28,477 bases of DNA, taken from NCBI GenBank assembly GCA_910587105.1, contig CAJUMB010000048.1:1-28477 (forward strand), read 5' to 3'. Below the pieces are notes generated by a model that saw nothing but the letters and a program-made list of their open reading frames with translations, searched no databases and was not told the origin of the DNA. The position numbers and the translations under genes are program-made. Below, piece by piece: positions 17,317 to 25,202 of the stretch. The stretch comes from an uncultured Lachnospiraceae bacterium (GTDB lineage Bacteria; Bacillota; Clostridia; Lachnospirales; Lachnospiraceae). The first letter of the stretch is position 1. The number at the start of each line of letters is the position of its first letter.

Positions 17317-17357
17317 AAAAGCTGTATGAACAATAAACATCATACAGCTTTTTATAC
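17317..17357 (+). terminator. Intrinsic terminator, probably bidirectional, between converging genes
   Basis: A 12-bp stem AAAAGCTGTATG (17317-17328) / CATACAGCTTTT (17341-17352) continues into a short T run. It lies 35 bases after the ATPase-nuclease stop and 40 bases before the converging ATPase gene. The symmetric A/T flanks allow it to work on both strands. Confidence 0.8.
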
Positions 17358-17392
17358 CTGTGCAGACACTGTCTCATTTCTATTTTAATCTC

Positions 17393-18010
17393 TCAGGGCA
17401 TTCCCGCCGCCAAATCCACCACCCGTGTACACAGCCGTTTTACCAGCTCTTTGTCATGGCTGATCACCACCACGCCCATCTGATGTTCCTCTGCGTAAGA
17501 GAGCACCAGCTTCCAGATCTGAGCCTGTGTAATGGCATCCAGCATGGTGGTCATCTCGTCGGCGATGAGGAACCTGGTCTTGGGGTTCAGAGCCCGAATG
17601 ACACAGAATCTCTGCAGTTCACCGCCGGATAATTCCGCCGGCCATCTGCTCATCCACTCCTTTTTAATTCCCGCTGCCTCTATCAGTTCCCCGGGAGGCA
17701 TCCCCACCTCCGACAGCACCCTGCTCATTTTCCATTTGGGGTTTACTGCCTTTTCCGGGTGCTGGAAGATCAGCTGTACAGGGTTGTACCCTTTTCCCCT
17801 TTCCAGCTTTTTCCCGTCTGCCTCCAGACACACTTCTCCCTGCAGCGGCTTGACGAAACCTGCCAGAATCTTGGCCAGGGTGGATTTGCCATACCCGCTG
17901 GGGGCGGTGAGGCCTAACACTTCCCCCTCATCCACGGTAAAATTCACATCTTCCAGGACTGTACTGCCCCTTTTGTATCCAAATGTTATCTGATTCGCTC
18001 TAAGCCGCAT
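17393..18010 (-). CDS. ABC transporter ATP-binding protein, short OppF/NikE-like
   Basis: A 205-residue ATPase that is nearly just the nucleotide-binding domain, without the C-terminal oligopeptide extension. Walker A is APSGYGKST (36-44), with Ala and Tyr in place of the usual residues. The signature LSGGELQRFCVIRAL is intact. Walker B is FLIADEMTTMLDAITQAQ, where Met replaces the usual Pro-Thr-Ser context. The switch histidine is in ISHDKELVKRL. The catalytic Lys, Asp and Glu are present, so it is probably active; these variants look like a subfamily trait. It overlaps the upstream ATPase gene by 11 bases and is the last gene of transporter operon 2. Confidence 0.9.
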   Translation of the reverse strand: MRLRANQITFGYKRGSTVLEDVNFTVDEGEVLGLTAPSGYGKSTLAKILAGFVKPLQGEVCLEADGKKLERGKGYNPVQLIFQHPEKAVNPKWKMSRVLSEVGMPPGELIEAAGIKKEWMSRWPAELSGGELQRFCVIRALNPKTRFLIADEMTTMLDAITQAQIWKLVLSYAEEHQMGVVVISHDKELVKRLCTRVVDLAAGMP

Positions 18011-18941
18011 GGATACACCTCACTTTCCCTCCCCGGATGCTGCGGTATTGGGGACGTGCCCTCCTGCATTCCTCTGTACAAATGGGGCATCTGTCCGAGA
18101 ACAGGCATCCCTCAGGAAGTTCACTGGACAGCGGCTGGGTGCCTTTGATGGCCTCAAAGCTTTCCCCTGGCAGGGCCCTGCACAATGCTTTTGTATACGG
18201 ATGGCGAAGCTCCTCCCCTCCCCGGGCAAAGTCCTCTGTGTTAGCCAGTTCCAGCGTGGCCCCGGCATAAAAAATGGCAATTTTGTCTGCTATCTCCAGC
18301 GCCGCGTGAATATCGTGGGTAATCATCAGTATTGCCTTCCCGCTGTCTGCAATCTCCCGGAAATCTTTCAACACCTCCTGAAGAGATGCCTCATCAAGCC
18401 CCGGAGTGGGTTCATCCGCGATAATCACCTTCGCAGAAGAAGTCAGCGCCGTGGCCAGCAACACTTTCCGGGCCATACCGCCGGACAGCTGGAATGGATA
18501 ATAGTTTTTCACCGAAGGGTCCAGTCCGTACCTGCCCAGAATGTGGTCAATGATCTCCTCCTGCTGTTCCCTGGTTTCATTTTTCAGCGATATGGCAATC
18601 TGCTGCCCCACTTTCAGGAGTGGGTCCAGATAGTTGACAGACTGGGGAATCAGTACAATTTCATCCCCCCGCAGCCGCTCCTTGTCTGTCTGGGACAGTT
18701 CCCTGCCCTGATATTGAATCTTTCCTCTTGTCCTGGCATTATATGGAAGGATTCCCATCACTGCATGGGCCAGCAGGCTTTTTCCCGACCCGCTGGAGCC
18801 CACCACGGCGAGAATCTCCCCTTCATTTACTTCCAAATCCAGGTTTGTGATAACAGTAAGCTCCCTTTTCTTCAGCCCCTGGGTGTATTGAGAGAAAGAA
18901 AGCTCCAGATTTTCTACTTTTAATATTGGTTCTTTTTTCAT
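18000..18941 (-). CDS. ABC transporter ATP-binding protein, OppD/DppD type with C-terminal Cys cluster
   Basis: A 313-residue ATPase with Walker A GSSGSGKS (48-55), signature LSGGMARKVLLATAL and Walker B VIIADEPTPGLDEAS. The C-terminal extension contains CLFSDRCPICTEEC and a last Cys near the end (KVRCIHAA). In some DppD proteins equivalent cysteines hold a [4Fe-4S] cluster, so an iron-sulfur site is plausible here; there is one additional Cys in the motif. It is the partner of the short ATPase that overlaps its 3' end. The ten bases between it and the permease upstream indicate a tight operon. Confidence 0.92.
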   Translation of the reverse strand: MKKEPILKVENLELSFSQYTQGLKKRELTVITNLDLEVNEGEILAVVGSSGSGKSLLAHAVMGILPYNARTRGKIQYQGRELSQTDKERLRGDEIVLIPQSVNYLDPLLKVGQQIAISLKNETREQQEEIIDHILGRYGLDPSVKNYYPFQLSGGMARKVLLATALTSSAKVIIADEPTPGLDEASLQEVLKDFREIADSGKAILMITHDIHAALEIADKIAIFYAGATLELANTEDFARGGEELRHPYTKALCRALPGESFEAIKGTQPLSSELPEGCLFSDRCPICTEECRRARPQYRSIRGGKVRCIHAA

Positions 18942-18951
18942 TATTTCCCCC

Positions 18952-19794
18952 TCAATTATGTGCCGAACTGGAATCCAGCAATTTTTCCAGGTTTTTCCCG
19001 ATCCTGTCCACCATCAGTGAAATAAGTACCAGACACAGGCCGGGAAAAAACGCCAGCCACCATTTTCCGCTTGTGAGATATTTCATAGATTCGGATAAGA
19101 TCACCCCGATGGCAGGCTCGTGGGCCGGAAGGCCGAATCCCAGAAATGTAATGGATGCCTCGTGGAGTATGGCATGAGGAAAGACCAGCACTACCCCCAC
19201 CACCAGCTGAGGGATGATATGGGGAAACATGTGCTCCCTGGCGATGTACCACCTGCTCTTGCCAAACTGACGGGACAGCTGGGTGTATTCCGCGTTTAAA
19301 ATCTGCAGAACCTCCGCCCGTATCACCCGGGTGAGGGAAGTCCAATGGGTACAGGTGATTCCCACCACAATCCCCTTGAAACCTCCGCCGCAGGCAAGGG
19401 AGATCAGGATAATGATAATCGTATGGGGAACGGCAAGGACAAAATCAATCAGCCAGGAAACTGCCTTATCCACAATCCCCCCGAATACAGGCCCCATAAT
19501 CCCCAGCAGAGCAGCTGCCGCAGCGCTGATTAATGAGGATAAAAGCCCTATCCGCATACTGATGCTTAACCCTTTCAGTGTGCGCAGCAGCATATCCCTG
19601 CCCACCCAGTCTGTTCCAAACAAATGACCTGAGCCCGGCTGGATAAAGGTCTGCTCCAGGTCCACCATCAGCTGGTCCTCTGTAATGAAAATTCCGAAGG
19701 TCATCACCAGGATAAACACGGCAAGGAACACTGCAGTAGAGAGCATGGTTTTCTCCCGGATGCCAAGGGCAGTAAAATGTTTTTCTCTTTTCAT
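18952..19794 (-). CDS. ABC transporter permease, OppC/NikC type
   Basis: A 280-residue membrane permease. It has the family motif HLFGTDWVGRDMLLRTLKGL, several hydrophobic helices, the coupling loop LNAEYTQLSRQFGKSRWYIAREHMFPHI, and a glycine-rich segment SITFLGFGLPAHEPAIG typical of OppC. The ATG at 19794 follows GGGAGGGG and overlaps the upstream permease stop (ATGA), so translation is coupled. A longer reading adds 15 residues without a family match. Confidence 0.92.
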   Translation of the reverse strand: MKREKHFTALGIREKTMLSTAVFLAVFILVMTFGIFITEDQLMVDLEQTFIQPGSGHLFGTDWVGRDMLLRTLKGLSISMRIGLLSSLISAAAAALLGIMGPVFGGIVDKAVSWLIDFVLAVPHTIIIILISLACGGGFKGIVVGITCTHWTSLTRVIRAEVLQILNAEYTQLSRQFGKSRWYIAREHMFPHIIPQLVVGVVLVFPHAILHEASITFLGFGLPAHEPAIGVILSESMKYLTSGKWWLAFFPGLCLVLISLMVDRIGKNLEKLLDSSSAHN

Positions 19795-20777
19795 ACCTGC
19801 CCCTCCCTCATTCTCGGGTCGATCAGCAGATACAGACAATCTGCCAGAAGATTCCCCGTATACACAAATAAAAGGCTGATAATGACAATTCCCATCAGCA
19901 AAGGCGCGTCCCCCTTCAGTCCCGCCTGGACCGTGGCCTGTCCCAATCCCGGGTAAGAGAATACCTGCTCTACAAACACCGCCCCGCCGAACAGCTCACT
20001 AAATGAGAGAAACTGTAAAGTAACCGCCGGAAGAGACACATTGCGCAGTACATGATTTTTCACAATCAGCCCCTTGCTCTCTCCTCTGGCTTTGGCAAAG
20101 AGAATGTAATCGGAATTCATGACTTCACATACCTTCTCCCTGGTATGCATACAGATGTTGGCCACGCTGAGGATGCTTAACGTAAGGGCCGGAAGTATAA
20201 TGTGCTGGATTTTATCCCAGAAAGTTACTTCCGACTGGATCACCCCGATGGGGACACTGAGCGCCACAGGAAACCACCCCAGTTTCACGGAGAATAACAT
20301 GACAAATACAATGCCCAGCCAGAATGCAGGCGTGGAAATCAGCAGATGGCAGTAGACACGTATCACCTTATCCAGCCAGCTCCCCTCATAGATTCCCGAC
20401 AGGATTCCCAAGAGGAAACCAAAGATACCGGAGAGCGCCCAGGCAGTCATCATCAATGCGATGGAGGACAGAAATTTATCGCCAATCACCTCCAGCACCG
20501 GCCTGCGGTATATCATGGAAGTCCCCCAGTCTCCCTGGCAGATGGAGGAAAACCATGCCAGGAAGCGCTCCACAGGAGGCTTATCCAGCCCCCAGTGTTC
20601 TGCGATTAGTTCCCTCTGCTGGGCGCTTACCTTGGTGTCAGCCCCCACATAAGCGGTTACCGGGTCAATGGGTGACACCTCCAGCAGTACAAAAGTTACA
20701 ATGCAAAGTGCCATTAATAAAGTAATCAGTTTGACCGCCCGGTAGAGCACAAACTTTCCTATTCTGTTATTTTTCAT
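19791..20777 (-). CDS. ABC transporter permease, OppB/NikB type
   Basis: A 328-residue permease. The N-terminal segment FVLYRAVKLITLLMALCIVTFVLLEVSPIDPV is the standard OppB start. GLDKPPVERFLAWFSSICQGDWGTS is the periplasmic loop motif, SDYILFAKARGESKGLIVKNHVLRN is the coupling loop, and LIDPRMREGQV is the C-terminus. The ATG at 20777 has AGGAA upstream, just after the binding-protein stop. An upstream ATG that adds 37 residues reads through the binding-protein gene and was rejected. Confidence 0.92.
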   Translation of the reverse strand: MKNNRIGKFVLYRAVKLITLLMALCIVTFVLLEVSPIDPVTAYVGADTKVSAQQRELIAEHWGLDKPPVERFLAWFSSICQGDWGTSMIYRRPVLEVIGDKFLSSIALMMTAWALSGIFGFLLGILSGIYEGSWLDKVIRVYCHLLISTPAFWLGIVFVMLFSVKLGWFPVALSVPIGVIQSEVTFWDKIQHIILPALTLSILSVANICMHTREKVCEVMNSDYILFAKARGESKGLIVKNHVLRNVSLPAVTLQFLSFSELFGGAVFVEQVFSYPGLGQATVQAGLKGDAPLLMGIVIISLLFVYTGNLLADCLYLLIDPRMREGQV

Positions 20778-20787
20778 TGGTCTGTTC

Positions 20788-22440
20788 CTATTCCCAAGCC
20801 CATTCCACCACATTGTCAAAAATTCTCCCCCCATGGGGCTGAACCACCGGCTGTCCAAAGGTGAAACCGTCCGCACATAGATATACATGGTTGGCGTTCA
20901 CCAGCCAGCAGTAAGGCGCGTCCCCCCTGGCCGAAGCCTGCTCCTGCATGGCCCTCCAGTGCTCCAGGGCTTCTGCCTCATCGGTGGAATCCAAAGCTTT
21001 GTCGATCTCCTTGTCCACCTTCTTATTCCGGTAACATCCCGCATTATCCCAGGCAACCGCGCCGCCTGCATTGTCCCCATAGTACAGATTAAACAATTCG
21101 GAAGGGTCGCCGGAGCCAAATCCAAAGAATACTGCCTCTGTGTGTATCTGTTCTGTAATGGTATCCCAGGTTACCTTTTCCAGCGTAACCTTAATCCCCA
21201 TCTCTTTTGCCACATTCACAAATTCCAGAGCCATCTCCTGTCTGTATACCCCGTCTGTATACAGTAGCTTAAACTCAGCCTCCGTCCCGTCCTTATCAAT
21301 GGTTCCGTCCCCGTTGGTATCTTTCCAACCTCCATCTTCCAGAATCTTCTTTGCGCCCTCCACATCTGCATATTCGAAAGACTCTAATACCGTGTCCTCA
21401 TTGAGCCAGGGCATCTTTTCCAGACCGGTGGTGGATACCGTTCCGTATCCGTTCAGCACGCCATTTACCACCCGCTCCCTGTCTACTGCTTTATTAAATG
21501 CCTGGCGCACAGCCAGATCGCAGGTCACATTATTTCCCATCACTGCCCCGTCCTGGGCACGCTCTCCCTCATTGGGAACCATGGGGAAACATACGCCGTA
21601 ACACTCGATACTGTCAATATTTTCCACATAGGTGCCTTCCACTTGCTGTTCTGCCAGAATCCCATCAATGGCCGCCACATCCACATCCCCGTGCTGAACC
21701 GCTGCAAATGCCGCATCTTTGTCCAGAAATACCATGGTCAGCTGCTTCATAGAGGGAACCTGTCCGTAATAATCTTCATTGGCTGTGGCAATCACCTGCT
21801 GGCCTTTGTCCCACTGCACAAACTTGAACGGCCCGGAACCTATGGGCGTGTCTTTAAAGTTCTCGTCATAAGCGGCCTCCGGGACAATCCCCAGATATGC
21901 CAGACGCTCAATAAACGCCGAATACGTCCTGTTCAGCGTAAACTCCACGGTGGTGTTGTCGGCCGCCTGGATCTCCTCAATCATGGTCAGGTCAATATCT
22001 GAACCGGATTCTTTGGCGGAGGAGTAGGTAAACGCCACATCCCCTGCCGTCACCCTGCTGCCGTCTGTAAAGACTGCATCGTCACGGATAGTCACTGTCC
22101 AGGTCAGTTTATCGTCAGAAACTTTATACCCTGTGGCCAGATCATTGGTCCATCCCAGTTCTTTGTCCCTCTTAAACAAAGTAGAGAAAAATACCTTCGT
22201 AATGGAACCATGGCCTCCCGTAGACGGGTCAAATCCTGTATCCGGCTCTTCGCCGATGGCCACGATTACCTCATTCTTTTCTTTTCTCGCTTCTCTTCCC
22301 GCCGCTGTGAAAGTCTCTGAACCGCTGTCTGACTGCTGGTCTCCATTTTGTCCCCCCGTATTTCCGAAACCGCCGCAGCCAGATAAAAGTGCCGCCATCA
22401 TAGTTACCGCACAAATCCATGTGATAACCTGCCTTTTCAT
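20788..22440 (-). CDS. Nickel/peptide/opine-type ABC transporter, substrate-binding lipoprotein (SBP family 5)
   Basis: A 550-residue extracellular lipoprotein with lipobox LSGC (Cys22). The N-terminal region IVAIGEEPDTGFDPSTGGHG, the segment LTWTVTIRDDAVFTDGSRVTAGDVAFTY and IGSGPFKFVQWDKGQ are family 5 hallmarks. It contains a DTNGDGTIDKDG calcium-type loop like the binding protein of transporter 1. The ATG at 22440 follows AAGGAG; a longer reading overlaps the promoter. It is the first gene of operon 2 and lies about 35 bases downstream of a strong -10 box. The ligand is unknown. Confidence 0.92.
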   Translation of the reverse strand: MKRQVITWICAVTMMAALLSGCGGFGNTGGQNGDQQSDSGSETFTAAGREARKEKNEVIVAIGEEPDTGFDPSTGGHGSITKVFFSTLFKRDKELGWTNDLATGYKVSDDKLTWTVTIRDDAVFTDGSRVTAGDVAFTYSSAKESGSDIDLTMIEEIQAADNTTVEFTLNRTYSAFIERLAYLGIVPEAAYDENFKDTPIGSGPFKFVQWDKGQQVIATANEDYYGQVPSMKQLTMVFLDKDAAFAAVQHGDVDVAAIDGILAEQQVEGTYVENIDSIECYGVCFPMVPNEGERAQDGAVMGNNVTCDLAVRQAFNKAVDRERVVNGVLNGYGTVSTTGLEKMPWLNEDTVLESFEYADVEGAKKILEDGGWKDTNGDGTIDKDGTEAEFKLLYTDGVYRQEMALEFVNVAKEMGIKVTLEKVTWDTITEQIHTEAVFFGFGSGDPSELFNLYYGDNAGGAVAWDNAGCYRNKKVDKEIDKALDSTDEAEALEHWRAMQEQASARGDAPYCWLVNANHVYLCADGFTFGQPVVQPHGGRIFDNVVEWAWE

Positions 22441-22474
22441 ATAAAATGCTCCTTTCTCTCTATATGTTTTCTGT

Positions 22475-22518
22475 ATTATAAACAGTATTTTTATCTGACA
22501 CAAGCCTCCCCCGGGGAT
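22475..22518 (-). promoter_or_regulatory. Promoter with C/G-tract operator-like element for transporter operon 2
   Basis: Minus strand: element ATCCCCGGGGGAGGCTTGTG (22518-22499) overlaps -35 TTGTGT (22503-22498), then exactly 17 bases, then a perfect TATAAT (22480-22475). This is the best promoter of the four that share the element. CCCCGGGG makes a perfect dyad just upstream of the -35. Confidence 0.8.
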
Positions 22519-22536
22519 ATAAATTTGTTTTTTTAG

Positions 22537-22590
22537 AAAAAAAATAAGAACTGTCATTCGATTTTTCCAACAAAACGATAAACAGTTCTT
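22537..22590 (-). terminator. Intrinsic terminator upstream of transporter operon 2
   Basis: Minus strand: stem AAGAACTGT (22590-22582 side) with ACAGTTCTT (22554-22546), followed by A and a run of eight Ts. It sits between two promoters that read in the same direction, so it ends transcripts begun at the distal promoter. Confidence 0.8.
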
Positions 22591-22647
22591 AAGTGAGTGA
22601 GTGAATCCGTCTTACCCAGACAATAAAATTAACAACTAATGCTGTTG
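22537..22647 (-). ncRNA. Candidate ~110-nt orphan RNA or terminated leader
   Basis: It is bounded by the promoter at 22654-22697 and the intrinsic terminator ending at 22537. No credible open reading frame or ribosome site lies inside. Predicted local hairpins are CAAC/GTTG (22633-22647), GTCT-GGGTA-AGAC (22609-22621) and the terminator. A run of four-base TCAC repeats lies between the second hairpin and the terminator. It could be a stand-alone small RNA or an attenuated leader of transporter operon 2. No known RNA family is recognised. Confidence 0.45.
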
Positions 22648-22653
22648 CTATAA

Positions 22654-22697
22654 ACAATAATACAAAGTAATCCGTTCCACAAGCCCCCCATGGGGAT
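22654..22697 (-). promoter_or_regulatory. Distal promoter with C/G-tract operator-like element (drives the candidate small RNA)
   Basis: Minus strand: element ATCCCCATGGGGGGCTTGTG (22697-22678), -35 TTGTGG (22682-22677), 17 bases, -10 TATTGT (22659-22654). CCCCATGGGG is a perfect dyad. It begins about 40 bases after the stop of the FMN-binding lipoprotein gene. Confidence 0.65.
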
Positions 22698-22738
22698 ATT
22701 TTTTTTAATATTCATCAATGTCTTTCATATTTCCGAGA

Positions 22739-23191
22739 TCATTCCTCATGATCCAGCTCCACTACTGCAATGGATGTATCGCCGTTTTTAGCCCTTTCCA
22801 CCACTGCCGCTGACAATTCTACAAAATTTCTCCCTGAAGAACTTGCCCCGCTGACCATATCCACGCTGTTTTCCCCCTGTCCCTTAAAAAGCTGTGCCGC
22901 ATAAGCGCGGGTATACGCATTTGGATACGTTCCTTGGACAGAATTCATGTTCCGCATATAAGCCATATCCCATGATTTTATAAATCCGCTGGCATTTTTG
23001 GCATTGTACTCCACTGAGACAATCTGATTTTCCATCACACAGATTGTCACATATTCTTTCCATCCATGACTATATTCCGCAGCTTCTGCGGTGTAATAGC
23101 CGTCCTGCATTTTTTCTGATTTTTTGCAGGATATCAATGACACACCTATCATGAAGCAGATACACAGTATGCTTATTTTTTTCTTCCACAT
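22739..23191 (-). CDS. FMN-binding domain lipoprotein
   Basis: A 150-residue exported lipoprotein (lipobox LISC, Cys22) with one FMN_bind domain. The stretch DGYYTAEAAEYSHGWKEYVT, then VEYNAKNASGFIKSWDMAYM and a closing D111-MVSGASSSG, is typical. Ser114-Gly-Ala-Ser117 matches the [S/T]GA[S/T] site to which FMN is covalently attached in flavinylated proteins. Whether this protein is flavinylated depends on an ApbE-type transferase not seen here. Its ATG is five bases after the stop of the chemoreceptor gene, and its GGGAGGAG site lies inside that gene, so the two are translationally coupled. Related lipoproteins act in extracellular electron transfer; a redox-sensing role here is inference. 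Confidence 0.85.
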   Translation of the reverse strand: MWKKKISILCICFMIGVSLISCKKSEKMQDGYYTAEAAEYSHGWKEYVTICVMENQIVSVEYNAKNASGFIKSWDMAYMRNMNSVQGTYPNAYTRAYAAQLFKGQGENSVDMVSGASSSGRNFVELSAAVVERAKNGDTSIAVVELDHEE

Positions 23192-23196
23192 GGCTG

Positions 23197-25143
23197 CTAC
23201 TCCTCCCTCAGCTTAAACTGTTCTGACATATATTGCAGTTTCTCCGCCTGTCTGTTGAGAGTCTGGCTGGCAGCTGCTTCTTCACGGCTGACGCTCAAAT
23301 TCTGTTCTGCAAAATCTTTGATCTGTGCGATCTGGCTGGTTATATTGCCAAGAGACTGTTTCTGGACATTCACCCGGTCAGCCAGCTGGTTTGTGATTTC
23401 TGCAATCTTCTGGGATATTTTCTCAATTCCTTTGAATGACTCCGCTACTTTTTCTGCATACTCTGTTCCCTTCTCAACTGCCTTTAATGAACTGGAAATC
23501 ATATCTGAAGTACGCTGTGAAGACTCTGCACTCTGGGCTGCCAGACTTCTCACTTCATCCGCCACAGTGGCAAACCCGCCCCCAGCGCTCCCCGCCCGGG
23601 CCGCTTCTACAGAAGCATTCAATGCCAGTATATTGGTCTGAAAGGAAATATCCTCCAGGAATTTATTGATTTTAGTAATCTCCATGGAATTCTTGTTAAT
23701 ATCCTCCATTGCCTGAAGCAGATTTCTCGTATATTCTCCGCCGATGTCCATACTCTGTTTAACAGTGTCCATCAATTCTTCCACGGTCCTGGTATTCTCG
23801 TCTACTTCCAGGATATTCTCTTTAATAGCCGCAGTCTCGTCTGACAGTACACTCAGGGAATTGGACTGCTCTGTGGAACCGTCCTGTACCTGCTGCGCAC
23901 CCTGTGAGACAATATTGGCAGTGGAAAGCACCTCTTTCGAAGACTGTTTGATCGCTCTCAACATCTGATTCAGGGAATCAATAATCTTATTTAGCGATTC
24001 TTTCATAATGACAAAGTCACCGTCAAAACGTCCCCTCACTTCTACCTGGAAATTCCCCCCAGACATATTCTCCAAAATATCAGACAGTTCGGATATATAC
24101 CCATTGATGCTGTCCACCGTATCACTGAGTGCATGGGACAAAACCTCTGTCTCATCTTTCGTCTGGATAACTTCTGTGGGGGTTTTCAGGTCTCCCTGCG
24201 CCAGAAGCCCGATTCTGTCCGTTACACTGGTCAATGATCTCTGAATCTTGGAAGAGAATCTCAACGTCAAAATCCCCGCAAGCAAAAGCAGTACTGCCGT
24301 TATCACTGTACTGAGCAAAATGCTGGTATTGGCCGGCCCCATAAAATCGGCTTCCGGCACAATCACTGCCAGGTACCATCTGGTTCCATTGATGGGTGCG
24401 TATCCAACATAATATTCTTTTCCTGATGATTTCATAATCACCGTCCCGGTTTCTCCCGAAGTCACTTTCTCGGTGATACCGTCTATCTTGGTATCCTCCT
24501 GAATAGTGGCATCCTGGTCCACCAGCCCGGTATCCCGGCTCCCCATGACCTGCCCCTCATGGTTTACGATAAAAGCTTTTCCGTTGGCACTCAGGTTGAT
24601 ATTGCTCAGCACATCGTTGAGTACATCATATTTGTAACTGCCCACAAAATAATACAGCAGATCTTCGCCTGCCATAATGGGAGTTCCCACTGTAAGCTCC
24701 AGTCCCTCCGGAGACGATGACACATCATCTACAACCAGATTCTGCGTCTCTTGAAGCATGGGAAACATAGTCCGGTCTATGATGGCTGCCGGACAGTTTT
24801 CATCCCCCAGATATAGACTGCCGTCCTCATTGTAAAGTCCAAGCCACAGGAACTCGATACCCGATTGGGCTTTCTTTAAAATACTCCTCTTATCATCTTC
24901 TGTGCTGTCCCGGGATGTAAAGATATCGTTGTCTCCGATCATAAAAATCCTGTCTGCCAGCATATGCATATTGCCCTCGATACTCTGTGAGGCAGTTTTT
25001 ATTGTGGATGGCAGCATTTCTGTCAGAATTTCTTTAGTCAGTACCTGCATGAACGCTGACATAACGGCCACCAAAACTACTGCCAGCACAATAACTATCG
25101 ATATGGTATTCATCACAATTTTTTTGTTAATACTCCGCTTCAC
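23197..25143 (-). CDS. Methyl-accepting chemotaxis protein with large extracellular dCache-like sensor
   Basis: A 648-residue receptor. A transmembrane helix (~9-31) is followed by an extracellular region of ~240 residues with Cache-type features (GIEFLWLGLYNEDGSLYLGD, GKAFIVNHEGQVMGSRD, KEYYVGYAPINGTRWYLAVIVPE). A second helix (~272-296), a HAMP-like region and the long cytoplasmic signalling coiled coil come next. The hairpin tip is canonical: FQTNILALNASVEAARAG...GGFATVADEVRSLA. No C-terminal methyltransferase-docking pentapeptide is seen. The start chosen is GTG at 25143, seven bases after GGAGGA; the ATG five codons earlier would put that site inside the gene. It is upstream of, and coupled to, the FMN lipoprotein. 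Confidence 0.9.
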   Translation of the reverse strand: MKRSINKKIVMNTISIVIVLAVVLVAVMSAFMQVLTKEILTEMLPSTIKTASQSIEGNMHMLADRIFMIGDNDIFTSRDSTEDDKRSILKKAQSGIEFLWLGLYNEDGSLYLGDENCPAAIIDRTMFPMLQETQNLVVDDVSSSPEGLELTVGTPIMAGEDLLYYFVGSYKYDVLNDVLSNINLSANGKAFIVNHEGQVMGSRDTGLVDQDATIQEDTKIDGITEKVTSGETGTVIMKSSGKEYYVGYAPINGTRWYLAVIVPEADFMGPANTSILLSTVITAVLLLLAGILTLRFSSKIQRSLTSVTDRIGLLAQGDLKTPTEVIQTKDETEVLSHALSDTVDSINGYISELSDILENMSGGNFQVEVRGRFDGDFVIMKESLNKIIDSLNQMLRAIKQSSKEVLSTANIVSQGAQQVQDGSTEQSNSLSVLSDETAAIKENILEVDENTRTVEELMDTVKQSMDIGGEYTRNLLQAMEDINKNSMEITKINKFLEDISFQTNILALNASVEAARAGSAGGGFATVADEVRSLAAQSAESSQRTSDMISSSLKAVEKGTEYAEKVAESFKGIEKISQKIAEITNQLADRVNVQKQSLGNITSQIAQIKDFAEQNLSVSREEAAASQTLNRQAEKLQYMSEQFKLREE

Positions 25144-25202
25144 GTCCGATTCCTCCATGTAAGATGCTGAATATTTTTGATGCGCTAATCATTAAAATCT
25201 AT

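Noticed and set aside
18009..18923. Plus-strand open frame of about 300 codons opposite the OppD-like gene
   Set aside because: It is a shadow of the ATPase on the other strand; no family resemblance and no start signal.
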